Assembly: GCF_036516095.1 (NCBI RefSeq)
Contig: NZ_DATBUM010000087.1
Coordinates: 1-8,344, forward strand
DNA from: Fusobacterium_C sp036516095
GTDB taxonomy: Bacteria > Fusobacteriota > Fusobacteriia > Fusobacteriales > Fusobacteriaceae
Reading direction: 5' to 3'
DNA length: 8,344 nt
Of the stretch, positions 1 to 6,712 are shown in pieces. The stretch's first letter is position 1, and every line of letters begins with the position of its first letter. Below the pieces are notes generated by a model. The model had not been told where the DNA came from. It saw only the letters and a program-made list of their open reading frames with translations, and did no database searches. Made by a program: the position numbers and the translations under genes.

Positions 1-331
1 GAAGTATGGCACGAACATATTTGTTTTCCAACATATTTTTTAATACAATCATAAGAAAAAGAACTATGAAAAAAGAGGGAAGAACCACTGCAATTGTTGA
101 AAGAACTGCACCCCAAAAACCGGCTTGACTGCTTCCTATGTAAGTAGCTAAATTTACCATGATAGGTCCCGGTGTACTCTCGCTGACTGCAATCATATAA
201 GTCAATTCTTCTTCCGTCAACCAAGCATAGGAGAGAACAATCTCTCGAATCAGCGGAATGGCACCATAAGCACCGCCAAATGCAAAGCATCCCACCTTCA
301 GAAAGCCAATCACTAAGTTGATATAAATCAT
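1..331 (-). CDS. Chromate transporter (CHR) family half-size subunit, second of a pair, 3' end beyond window
   Basis: This is the first 110 residues of a short-chain CHR family membrane protein; the gene continues past the left edge. The start is the ATG at 331-329, which overlaps the TGA stop of the upstream CHR gene in an ATGA, so the two are almost certainly translationally coupled. The family hallmarks are visible: a glycine-rich first helix (CFAFGGAYGAIPLI, residues 15-28) and the ESTPGPI motif near residues 51-57, followed by a hydrophobic segment (AVVLPSFFIV). The same landmarks recur in the upstream gene, so the two are paralogous halves. In this family, pairs of roughly 190-residue proteins are thought to act together, replacing one 400-residue protein. 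Known members export chromate, but many annotated members have no tested substrate, so the physiological cargo here is unknown. Confidence 0.88.
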   Translation of the reverse strand, partial: MIYINLVIGFLKVGCFAFGGAYGAIPLIREIVLSYAWLTEEELTYMIAVSESTPGPIMVNLATYIGSSQAGFWGAVLSTIAVVLPSFFIVLFLMIVLKNMLENKYVRAIL

Positions 332-906
332 TTTTTATCCCCTCTTTTCCCTCTCTTATTCTCTGTTATCAACATAAAAACCAAACTGAAAACACCGAAA
401 AACAACATTAAAAGAACAGAAGAAATCCTAAGAGAAAATAAGAAAATCAGTAACATCATCATAGCGGCACAGAACACAATTCCCCAAGATAATTTATTTT
501 TCGGCATTTTCTTTAGCATCGTAACAGCAGCATTGAGAATAAGAATTCCTACATAAATTTTAATCCCTTTCAAAGCATGAGCAATCCATTGAATCTTCAA
601 AAAATTGTCAAAAAAGATAGAAATAATAAAAATGACAATAAAAGAAGGAAACACCATTCCAAGAGTCGAAATGACAGCACCGATAAGACCGGCTTGTTTA
701 TATCCGATAAAAGTTGCACAATTGATTGCAATAGGACCAGGAGTAGATTCTGCAATCACAGTTACATTCATCATATCTTCATGACTAATCCATTTCTTTT
801 TCTCTATACAATTTTCTTCTATCAAGGAAATAATGGCATAACCGCCACCAAAGGTAAAAGAACCTATTTTACAAAAAGTAATAAATAATTCCAAGAGCAG
901 TTTCAT
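328..906 (-). CDS. Chromate transporter (CHR) family half-size subunit, first of a pair
   Basis: A 192-residue integral membrane protein of the short-chain CHR family. The N-terminal region has the glycine-rich helix (GSFTFGGGYAIISLIEE, about residues 15-31) and the diagnostic ESTPGPI motif at residues 53-59. Several hydrophobic segments follow (about 71-99, 115-130, 141-158 and 161-180), and the protein ends in a short basic tail (NKRGKRGDKK), which suggests a cytoplasmic C-terminus. The ATG at 906 is preceded by a good Shine-Dalgarno (GGAGAGGA, 911-918). The gene lies 84 bp beyond the purA stop, with a terminator between, so it is probably its own unit with the overlapping downstream CHR gene. 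I saw no strong promoter in the short gap; read-through from purA could contribute. The family assignment is firm, but chromate as the natural substrate is only inherited from the family name. Confidence 0.9.
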   Translation of the reverse strand: MKLLLELFITFCKIGSFTFGGGYAIISLIEENCIEKKKWISHEDMMNVTVIAESTPGPIAINCATFIGYKQAGLIGAVISTLGMVFPSFIVIFIISIFFDNFLKIQWIAHALKGIKIYVGILILNAAVTMLKKMPKNKLSWGIVFCAAMMMLLIFLFSLRISSVLLMLFFGVFSLVFMLITENKRGKRGDKK

Positions 907-947
907 GATATCCTCTCCCTCATATACTTTTCAATACTATGTAAAAC

Positions 948-978
948 AAAAAAATAAGGGGATTTTTACGTCCCCCTT
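948..978 (-). terminator. Rho-independent terminator after purA
   Basis: Read on the minus strand, AAGGGG (plus a possible G-U pair) is followed by a loop of about 9 nt, then CCCCTT, then A and seven T residues. It starts 12 bp past the purA stop and would end the six-gene transcript before the CHR pair. Confidence 0.8.
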
Positions 979-990
979 CCCTTTCATTTC

Positions 991-2268
991 CTAAATCTCA
1001 TGAATATGAATATTTTGCGTTCTATCCGGTCCCACAGACACCACAGAAATCTTACATTTTACAATTTCTTCAATTCTCTTCAAATACTTTTTACAATTTT
1101 CAGGAAGATCTTCATACTTTTGCACCTTCGTAATGTCCTCATCCCAACCGTCCAATTCTTCATAAATCGGTTTTGCTCTGTATAGTAGGCTGGTATTCGC
1201 CGGAACACTTTCATATCTTTCTCCGTCAATTTCATAAGCAGTACAAATTTTTAATTTTCCCAAGCCGCTCAATACATCAATTTTAGTAATAACAATATCG
1301 GTTAATCCGTTAATCATCGTAGCATACCTTCCCACGACCAAATCCAGCCATCCACATCTTCTCGGTCTTCCGGTAACCGCTCCGTATTCTCCACCGATTT
1401 GTCTGACTTTTTCTCCAAATTCTCCTAACAATTCTGTAACAAAAGGTCCTTCTCCCACTCGAGTGGTATAAGCTTTCATCACACCGATTCCTTTATCAAT
1501 TTTTCTCGGAGAAACTCCTGCTCCGGTAGTCACTCCACCGGTTGTTGGAGAAGAAGAGGTGACATAAGGATAAGTTCCATAGTTGATGTCCAACATCATT
1601 GCCTGTGCCCCTTCAAATAGTACTACTTTATCTTCCTCCAAAGCTTTGTTTACGATAGGAATGGTATCTTTGATTCTATGTTTTATTTTTTCAATATATC
1701 CTTTGTAATCTGTTAAAATTTTATCATAGTCTAAAGGCTCTACTCCATAGATTTTGGTAAAAATTTCATTTTTCATTTCCACATTTCTTTTTAATTTTTC
1801 TTCAAATTGAGGCATATCTAATAAATCAGCCATTCGAATTCCATAACGACTGATTTTATCTTCGTAACAAGGTCCAATTCCTTTTTTGGTAGTTCCTATT
1901 TTTAACCCATCTTCTTTTGCTTCCCGAAGTTCATCCAATTTTACATGATATGGCATAATCACTTGAGCTCTGTCACTGATAATCACATGGTCCGTTTTCG
2001 CTCCTCTCGTTTCCAAAGAAGCCAACTCTTCCAATAAAACTTTTGGATCGACAACGACTCCGGGTCCTATCACACAAGTTCCTCCATGCAATACTCCGGA
2101 AGGTAATAATTTCAAAATAAATTTTTCTCCGTTTACCACCACAGTATGTCCTGCATTATTTCCACCTTGAAAACGTACCACATAATCCGCTCTATCTGCT
2201 AAAACGTCAATGATTTTTCCTTTTCCTTCATCTCCCCATTGGGTTCCTACTACCACATATCCTGCCAT
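991..2268 (-). CDS. purA: Adenylosuccinate synthetase
   Basis: Cytoplasmic enzyme that joins IMP and aspartate using GTP to give adenylosuccinate, the first committed step from IMP to AMP. At 425 residues it has the normal bacterial length. The motifs appear in the expected order: GDEGKGK (12-18, with D13 as the usual catalytic acid), NNAGHTVV (37-44, H41), GTTKKGIGP (125-133), FEGAQ (218-222), YPYVTSS (233-239), TTRVGEGPF (268-276), RRCGWLD (303-309), TKID (328-331, guanine recognition) and GPDR (413-416). The ATG at 2268 has a Shine-Dalgarno GGAGG (2276-2280) at 7-nt spacing. That site shares its first base with the TAG stop of trmB, so translation is probably coupled. It is the last gene of the operon and is followed at once by a terminator. 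No purine-repressor-like site was seen near it. Identification is essentially certain. Confidence 0.98.
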   Translation of the reverse strand: MAGYVVVGTQWGDEGKGKIIDVLADRADYVVRFQGGNNAGHTVVVNGEKFILKLLPSGVLHGGTCVIGPGVVVDPKVLLEELASLETRGAKTDHVIISDRAQVIMPYHVKLDELREAKEDGLKIGTTKKGIGPCYEDKISRYGIRMADLLDMPQFEEKLKRNVEMKNEIFTKIYGVEPLDYDKILTDYKGYIEKIKHRIKDTIPIVNKALEEDKVVLFEGAQAMMLDINYGTYPYVTSSSPTTGGVTTGAGVSPRKIDKGIGVMKAYTTRVGEGPFVTELLGEFGEKVRQIGGEYGAVTGRPRRCGWLDLVVGRYATMINGLTDIVITKIDVLSGLGKLKICTAYEIDGERYESVPANTSLLYRAKPIYEELDGWDEDITKVQKYEDLPENCKKYLKRIEEIVKCKISVVSVGPDRTQNIHIHEI

Positions 2269-2275
2269 GTTATAG

Positions 2276-2282
2276 CCTCCTA
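2276..2282 (-). promoter_or_regulatory. Shine-Dalgarno of purA fused to the trmB stop (TAGGAGG)
   Basis: The trmB stop TAG (2282-2280) forms the first bases of TAGGAGG, an almost full anti-16S match, placed 7 nt before the purA ATG. A ribosome terminating on trmB sits on the purA initiation site. Confidence 0.8.
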
Positions 2283-2984
2283 TTTTACTTTTTGAATTTC
2301 TATATAGTTAATATTTTTATTATGCTTGTATAAAAAAAGATGTTCAAACTCTGTTTTAATATTATTTTCCGCCTTTTCACTTTGATGTAAATCGGAGGTA
2401 TGATAAATCACTTGATACTGTTCCAAAGTGTCCACCAATGTCAAAACATCTTGATAGTATTGATCATGATCCGTTTTAAAAAATAGGATTCCTCCCACCT
2501 TTAAAAGAGAATCCAAAGAAGAAAATAAGCTTGCTTGAATCATTCGATTTTTTTCATTTCCTTCCCAAGGATCCGGAAAGTTGATATATAATCCTGATAA
2601 CTCCTCTTTCTCTAAAAACTCTGCCAGTTCTTCTCCTCTTCTTCTCAAAAATACCACATTGTTCAAGCTTTCTTTTTGACATTTGGAAGCCGCTAGGCAC
2701 AAACGCTTAAATCGAAGTTCCAAACCGATAAAATTACGTTCCGGATGTCTTTTTGCAATTTCTTTGGTAAAGTTTCCACTTCCCGTTCCAATCTCTAAAT
2801 AAATCGGATTGTCATTTCCGAAAAATTCTTTCCATTTCCCTTTGTAGTCATTCATCATTTTCTTTTTAAAGAGAATATAATCGGGAAAATCCAATAATCT
2901 TAGCATATAAGGATTATAATTATTTCTCGGTTTCTTAAAAAAATAACTCCATAATTCCTCTATTTCTTTTTCTTTATGTTCCAT
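2280..2984 (-). CDS. trmB: tRNA (guanine-N7-)-methyltransferase
   Basis: SAM-dependent enzyme that makes m7G46 in the variable loop of tRNAs. It has 234 residues, within the usual 210-240. The class I methyltransferase core is clear: EIGTGSG (64-70) is the SAM loop and GLEL (87-90) the acidic end of strand 2. INFPDPW (134-140) is the TrmB signature, TDHDQYY (171-177) corresponds to the TDN segment, and IKTEFEHLF (209-217) is the usual C-terminal T-x-[YF]-E motif. The odd point is what follows PDPW: family members normally have a basic stretch of the PKKRHxKRR type, but here it is EGNEKNRM. The ATG at 2984 lies inside the 3' end of waaA (25-bp overlap), with Shine-Dalgarno AGAGAGG at 2989-2995, implying coupled translation. 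The family is certain, and I expect it to be active because the catalytic core is intact. Confidence 0.95.
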   Translation of the reverse strand: MEHKEKEIEELWSYFFKKPRNNYNPYMLRLLDFPDYILFKKKMMNDYKGKWKEFFGNDNPIYLEIGTGSGNFTKEIAKRHPERNFIGLELRFKRLCLAASKCQKESLNNVVFLRRRGEELAEFLEKEELSGLYINFPDPWEGNEKNRMIQASLFSSLDSLLKVGGILFFKTDHDQYYQDVLTLVDTLEQYQVIYHTSDLHQSEKAENNIKTEFEHLFLYKHNKNINYIEIQKVK

Positions 2985-4189
2985 TGAGCCTCTCTTTCTA
3001 AAATTTTCTTTCCAGCCTCTTTATTTTCTTGTAAAAAGTTTCTGACCTCTTCTCGTATCGTTTGAGATTGTTCTTCTATCTTATCAATAACTTCTACTAT
3101 TTCTTCCGAATTTTTTACCTGATAGCCGATTCCTCTTTCTAAAATAGCTTTGGCAATTTCTTTCACATTTTGAGTATAAGGTCCAAAAATAGGAGTTTTT
3201 TCATAGGATAAGGGTTCCAATAAACTATGTCCCCCAATATTCACTAAAGTCGCTCCGACAAAGGTAACATCTGCAATGGAATACAGTTTTCGCAGTACTC
3301 CCATGCAATCTACCAACAATACGGAAAATTCCTTTTCCCTCTTAAAATCACTATACTTTTGATAGGAAATCTTTCTTTCCTGTAACAATGTTTCCAATTC
3401 CGGAACTTTTTCTAAATGTCTGGGTACCAACACTAAGGTATAGTTTCTTAGCTTTTGAAATGCTTCCAAGAGAATATCGTACTCTCCTGTTCTGGTACTT
3501 CCTGCCACCCAAACCCGACGATTTTGAAGACAAAATTCCCGACGATATGTTTCTTTTTCTTTTTCAGAATAGCTTGGCATGGGAATATCAAACTTTAAAT
3601 TTCCTACGGTATAACAATCTTCTTTCTTTGCTCCCAAACAGATATAACGTTTTTTATCGTCCTCTGTCTGTACATAAAAGCTTTCTATCTTTTGTAACAC
3701 TGCTTTTAATAGAAATTTTATTTTTTGATAACGTCGAAAACTTTTAGTAGAAATTCTACCATTCACCACAACCACCCTCGCCTGTTGATGACAAAAAGTG
3801 ATGAGATTGGGCCAAAGCTCCGTTTCGATAAGGTATAAATTTCGTAAGCTAATCTTCTCTAAAATCTTTTGAATGGATCTTTTATCATCCAAAGGAAAAT
3901 ATAGAATATGAACTCTTTTCTCTTTTCCATATTTTTGCAGAGCCGTTTCCCTCCCGGTATCCGTAAATACCGTCAACAAAATATCTCCCTCAAAGTTTTC
4001 CAAACAAGCCCGTAGAAATTGTTCCAACAAATTCACTTCTCCAACGGAAGAAGCATGTATCCAAATATGAATATTTTTAGATAAGGTATCGTAATTTTGA
4101 AAAAGTCTGATACGAATAAAATCCTTTTGTTTTTGACTTCCCAAAATGGAAATCATAATCAAAAGAAATTTGTGACATAGAGAATACAT
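2960..4189 (-). CDS. waaA: 3-deoxy-D-manno-octulosonic acid (Kdo) transferase
   Basis: Inner-membrane glycosyltransferase that moves Kdo from CMP-Kdo onto the lipid A precursor, the first step of LPS inner-core assembly. The 409-residue protein begins with a short hydrophobic stretch (about residues 7-16) suited to membrane anchoring. Then comes WIHASSVGE (43-51), whose E51 matches the catalytic base of the family. Further landmarks are ETELWPNL (122-129), GNLKFD (196-201), the start of the C-terminal domain at VWVAGSTRTGE (226-236), VPRH (255-258) and the donor-site signature FVGATLVNIGGHSLLEP (310-326). The ATG at 4189 has an AGGTGA-type Shine-Dalgarno and follows the cmk stop by 6 bp. The C-terminus overlaps trmB by 25 bp. 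The segment before WIHA is shorter than in enterobacterial WaaA. Whether it adds one, two or more Kdo residues cannot be read from sequence. The alternative symbol is kdtA. Confidence 0.95.
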   Translation of the reverse strand: MYSLCHKFLLIMISILGSQKQKDFIRIRLFQNYDTLSKNIHIWIHASSVGEVNLLEQFLRACLENFEGDILLTVFTDTGRETALQKYGKEKRVHILYFPLDDKRSIQKILEKISLRNLYLIETELWPNLITFCHQQARVVVVNGRISTKSFRRYQKIKFLLKAVLQKIESFYVQTEDDKKRYICLGAKKEDCYTVGNLKFDIPMPSYSEKEKETYRREFCLQNRRVWVAGSTRTGEYDILLEAFQKLRNYTLVLVPRHLEKVPELETLLQERKISYQKYSDFKREKEFSVLLVDCMGVLRKLYSIADVTFVGATLVNIGGHSLLEPLSYEKTPIFGPYTQNVKEIAKAILERGIGYQVKNSEEIVEVIDKIEEQSQTIREEVRNFLQENKEAGKKILEREAQWNIKKKK

Positions 4190-4195
4190 TTTGTT

Positions 4196-4855
4196 TCACC
4201 TATCTTTTTTATCAATTTCTTTGGAAACTCTTGCAACGACTTCGTCAATGCTCATAGCACTGCTGTCGATTTCTATCGCGTCTTCCGCCTTGCGTAAAGG
4301 GCTTTCCTTTCTTGTAGAATCAATATAATCCCTTTCCTGAATGGATTGAAGAACTTCTTCATAGGAAATTCTTTCTCCCTTTGCCTGATATTCCAAAAAT
4401 CTTCGCTTTGCTCTTTCTTCTGCGGAAGCTAAGAGAAAAATTTTCACATTCGCCTTGGGAAAGACTACAGTTCCTATATCTCGTCCGTCCAAAATGACTT
4501 CTTTCCCTTTGGCAATTTCTCGTTGCAGATGCACCAATTGCTCTCGAACTGCTTTTAAAGCTGCAATTTCAGAAACATGAGAGCTCACTTTAGGTCCTCG
4601 TATTTCTTTGGAAACATTTTGACCATTTACAAAAAAATCTTCCTCTTTCATATCCAAATGTACTTCTTTCAAAGCTCTTCGACACTCTTCTTCCTTGTTC
4701 CAAGCAATGAAATGTTCCAAGAAAAACCAAGTAATCATTCGATACATAGCTCCTGTATCTACATAGGTCAAATGATATTTCTTGGCAATTTCTTTTGCAA
4801 TGGTACTTTTTCCGCTTCCTGCAGGTCCGTCTAAAGCTACAATAAACTCTTTCAT
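4196..4855 (-). CDS. cmk: Cytidylate kinase
   Basis: Cytoplasmic kinase that phosphorylates CMP and dCMP with ATP, recycling CMP released by lipid and Kdo transfer. The 219-residue product shows the P-loop GPAGSGKS (10-17), the Cmk signature YVDTGAMYR (31-39), LDGRDIGTVVFP (122-133) for nucleotide binding, and the lid and C-terminal pattern ERDYIDSTRKESPLRKAEDA (174-193). I chose the ATG at 4855 rather than an in-frame start 36 bp upstream at 4891. The former has a GGAGG (4860-4864) 4 nt away and puts the P-loop at the family's usual distance from the N-terminus, while the longer form would overlap prmA and add residues with no family match. The gap to the prmA stop is 8 bp and to waaA 6 bp. 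Its place just before waaA is suggestive, since Kdo transfer releases CMP, but Cmk also serves general nucleotide metabolism. Confidence 0.96.
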   Translation of the reverse strand: MKEFIVALDGPAGSGKSTIAKEIAKKYHLTYVDTGAMYRMITWFFLEHFIAWNKEEECRRALKEVHLDMKEEDFFVNGQNVSKEIRGPKVSSHVSEIAALKAVREQLVHLQREIAKGKEVILDGRDIGTVVFPKANVKIFLLASAEERAKRRFLEYQAKGERISYEEVLQSIQERDYIDSTRKESPLRKAEDAIEIDSSAMSIDEVVARVSKEIDKKDR

Positions 4856-4859
4856 TTTT

Positions 4860-4866
4860 CCTCCTA
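4860..4866 (-). promoter_or_regulatory. Shine-Dalgarno of cmk fused to the prmA stop (TAGGAGG)
   Basis: The TAG stop of prmA (4866-4864) is the start of TAGGAGG, 4 nt before the cmk ATG at 4855. This decides the cmk start in favour of the shorter reading and repeats the arrangement seen at trmB/purA. Confidence 0.8.
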
Positions 4867-5793
4867 AGCTCGTATTGCCAAAGCTCTCCATTCCCCTTTT
4901 GCTAAGACCTTCTCTATCTTCATTCCTACCGCTTCCACAGCATGTATGACTTCATCCAATTTCTCTTCAATAATTCCTGAAAAAATAATCTTTCCTCCTG
5001 TTTTTACAACCGAAGAAATATCTTTCAACAATAGTAATAACACATCAGCTAAAATATTTGCAACCACAACATCATAGGATTTTGTTACAATCTTTTCAAT
5101 TAAATTCCCGTGTAATACTTCATATTTTTCCTTAGGAATTGCATTTAATTCTAAATTTTCATTGGCAACTTCTACAGCCAATTCATCAATATCCACTCCG
5201 CAGACAAATCCTGCCCCCAATTTTGCTGCCACAATCATCAAAATCCCGGAACCTGTTCCGACATCTAAAACAGTTTCTCCAATTTCAATTTGTTCTTCCA
5301 TCAAATCGACACAAAGAGAGGTGGTAGGATGAGATCCTGTTCCAAAGGCTCTTCCCGGATCCAGTTCGATTACCTTCTCTCCCTCTTCCGCTTCATACTC
5401 TCTCCAAGTCGGTTTTACTACAAATTGAGATGAAATTTTTTCAGGATATAGGTATTTTTTCCAACTATTTTGATAGTCCTCTTCCTCATGTTCATAAAAA
5501 TCAATACTGTATACCACTTCTTCATCTTCTCCGAATTTTTCTTCAAAAACTTGTATTAAAGTTTCTTTTCTCTTTTGTGCATAAAAATTCATCGGAAAAT
5601 ACGCAGATATAGCATGATTTCTCATCAAAAAACTACTTTCTTCTCTATAATAATCCAAAGGATTTTTCTTTTCCAAAGGCTCCTCAATTTGTAAACCGGT
5701 TACTCCGAAATCATAAAAAATATCGGAAATTTGTTTTTGATACTTCTGAATATCGTCACTTTCAAAAATGACTTTTACCTCCATTACTTTCAT
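4864..5793 (-). CDS. prmA: Ribosomal protein L11 methyltransferase
   Basis: SAM-dependent enzyme that methylates lysines and the N-terminus of ribosomal protein L11. The 309-residue protein has the PrmA layout: an N-terminal substrate-recognition domain of about 100 residues, an acidic linker (EHEEED, 101-106), then the methyltransferase domain. That domain carries ELDPGRAFGTGSHPTT (143-158, near-invariant in PrmA), VLDVGTGSGIL (175-185), GVDID (199-203) and VVANILADVL (243-252, the NIL motif). I took the ATG at 5793 as start: it forms an ATGA overlap with the ymdB stop and has a GGAGAG Shine-Dalgarno (5798-5803). A TTG 12 bp upstream and an ATG at 5784 are weaker choices. Loss of prmA is tolerated in E. 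coli, so its value here is probably fine-tuning of the ribosome. Family assignment is certain. Confidence 0.96.
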   Translation of the reverse strand: MKVMEVKVIFESDDIQKYQKQISDIFYDFGVTGLQIEEPLEKKNPLDYYREESSFLMRNHAISAYFPMNFYAQKRKETLIQVFEEKFGEDEEVVYSIDFYEHEEEDYQNSWKKYLYPEKISSQFVVKPTWREYEAEEGEKVIELDPGRAFGTGSHPTTSLCVDLMEEQIEIGETVLDVGTGSGILMIVAAKLGAGFVCGVDIDELAVEVANENLELNAIPKEKYEVLHGNLIEKIVTKSYDVVVANILADVLLLLLKDISSVVKTGGKIIFSGIIEEKLDEVIHAVEAVGMKIEKVLAKGEWRALAIRA

Positions 5794-6566
5794 TCTTCTC
5801 TCCAAGCAATTCTTTCGATTTGTATTGTTTTTCCACTTTCTTCTTCAATGTCTAAGGCAATCCCATGTAACATTTCATTTCCTTCCGCCACCTCAAAACG
5901 CTGAGGTAAGGCTGTCAAAAATTTAGGAAGGATACATTCCACCTTCATTCCAATCACTCCATTTTCAGAACCCGTCATTCCGACATCGGTAATATAAGAA
6001 GTCCCCTGCGGCAAAATTTTTTCATCTGCAGTCTGAATGTGGGTATGAGTTCCATAAACGGCAGATACTTTTCCATCCAAAAACCATCCCAAAGCAATTT
6101 TTTCAGAACTTGCTTCTGCATGAAAATCCACGATAATAATATTTGTTTCTTTCTGTATTTCTGAAACAGCTTTCTCCGCCACTTGAAAAGGACAATCCGT
6201 AGCCGGCATAAATACTCTTCCCTGTAGAGATAGGACAGCTACTTTCTTCCCTTGTTTACTTGGTAAGATCGAATATCCCGTCCCCGGAACTCCTTCCGGA
6301 TAATTGCAAGGTCGAATCACTCGATTGCTTTGATTCAAAAAGGTATAGAATTCTTTCTTATCCCAAGTATGATTTCCTCCTGTAATCATGTCAATTCCCC
6401 AAGATAAAAATTCCACCGCAATTTTTTCTGTAATTCCAAAACCGGCAGCTGCATTTTCTCCATTGACAATGATGAAATCGTAGTTTTCTCTATATTTTTC
6501 TAAATAAGATTTTAAAGTCTTTCTCCCCGGTCGTCCAACAATATCTCCGACTACCAATATTTTCAT
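5790..6566 (-). CDS. ymdB: YmdB-family calcineurin-like metallophosphoesterase
   Basis: A 258-residue metallophosphoesterase of the YmdB family (TIGR00282 type). B. subtilis YmdB hydrolyses cyclic nucleotides such as 2',3'-cAMP and affects biofilm and motility decisions; its role in this organism is not known. The dimetal-site residues are all visible: D8 (GDIVGRPGR), E37-N38 (VNGENAAAGFG), N65-H66 (TGGNHTWD), H149 (VDFHAEASSEK) and H174/H176 (YGTHTHIQTAD), followed by the conserved ITDVGMTG (192-199). There is no signal peptide, so it is cytoplasmic. It is the first gene of the operon; the ATG at 6566 has a GAGAGAAG Shine-Dalgarno (6571-6578). The stop overlaps prmA by 4 bp. The symbol follows the B. 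subtilis name and should not be confused with E. coli YmdB, a macrodomain protein. Confidence 0.92.
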   Translation of the reverse strand: MKILVVGDIVGRPGRKTLKSYLEKYRENYDFIIVNGENAAAGFGITEKIAVEFLSWGIDMITGGNHTWDKKEFYTFLNQSNRVIRPCNYPEGVPGTGYSILPSKQGKKVAVLSLQGRVFMPATDCPFQVAEKAVSEIQKETNIIIVDFHAEASSEKIALGWFLDGKVSAVYGTHTHIQTADEKILPQGTSYITDVGMTGSENGVIGMKVECILPKFLTALPQRFEVAEGNEMLHGIALDIEEESGKTIQIERIAWREE

Positions 6567-6586
6567 TTTACTTCTCTCTTTCTTTT

Positions 6587-6638
6587 TTACTAGTTCGTTA
6601 CCTTATCATTATATCAAATCTTTCATAGAATTACTAGT
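6587..6638. repeat. Pair of TTACTAGT repeats flanking the operon promoter
   Basis: TTACTAGT occurs at 6587-6594 and again at 6631-6638, 44 bp apart, with the ymdB promoter between them. The core ACTAGT is a perfect 6-bp palindrome, so each copy could bind a dimer. An 8-bp repeat in AT-rich DNA may also be chance. Confidence 0.45.
6608..6616 (-). promoter_or_regulatory. Extended -10 promoter of the ymdB-purA operon
   Basis: On the minus strand TGATATAAT gives a perfect TATAAT (6608-6613) preceded by TGn. No good -35 hexamer lies 16-18 bp upstream, so this reads as an extended -10 promoter. The inferred transcript start near 6600 leaves a leader of roughly 34 nt that includes the ymdB Shine-Dalgarno. 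It lies downstream of the hup terminator, as expected for an independent operon. Confidence 0.65.
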
Positions 6639-6645
6639 ATATTCC

Positions 6646-6682
6646 AAAAGAAAAAGGAGCTCGTCTGAACACGAACACTCCT
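6646..6682 (-). terminator. Rho-independent terminator after hup
   Basis: On the minus strand: AGGAG, a 2-nt bulge, TTCGT, a 6-nt loop, ACGAG, CTCCT, then TTTTCTTTT. The outer stem can extend through A-T and G-U pairs. It starts about 30 bp past the hup stop. The opposite strand also has a T-rich flank, so it could act in both directions, though no plus-strand gene ends here. Confidence 0.8.
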
Positions 6683-6712
6683 CTTTTCTTTCTTTTCCAT
6701 ATACTTCAGAAT

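Noticed and set aside
907..950. Possible minus-strand promoter for the CHR pair: TTGTTT, 17 bp, TATATG; or TAGTAT as a -10.
   Set aside because: The first would place the transcript start inside or past the Shine-Dalgarno, and the second lacks any -35 or TGn. Neither is good enough to annotate.
3388..3747. A 119-codon plus-strand open frame opposite waaA.
   Set aside because: It is antisense to a well-supported gene, has no start signal, and is the expected shadow of AT-rich coding DNA, as are the shorter antisense frames opposite purA, cmk, prmA and the CHR gene.
4856..4891. N-terminal extension of cmk by 12 residues from an upstream in-frame start.
   Set aside because: The extension overlaps the prmA reading frame, has no family similarity, and an ideal Shine-Dalgarno sits just before the ATG at 4855.
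6567..6712. A small gene or riboswitch between ymdB and hup.
   Set aside because: The 146 bp are accounted for by the hup terminator and the operon promoter; the remaining leader is too short for a known riboswitch and no small open frame with a ribosome site was seen.
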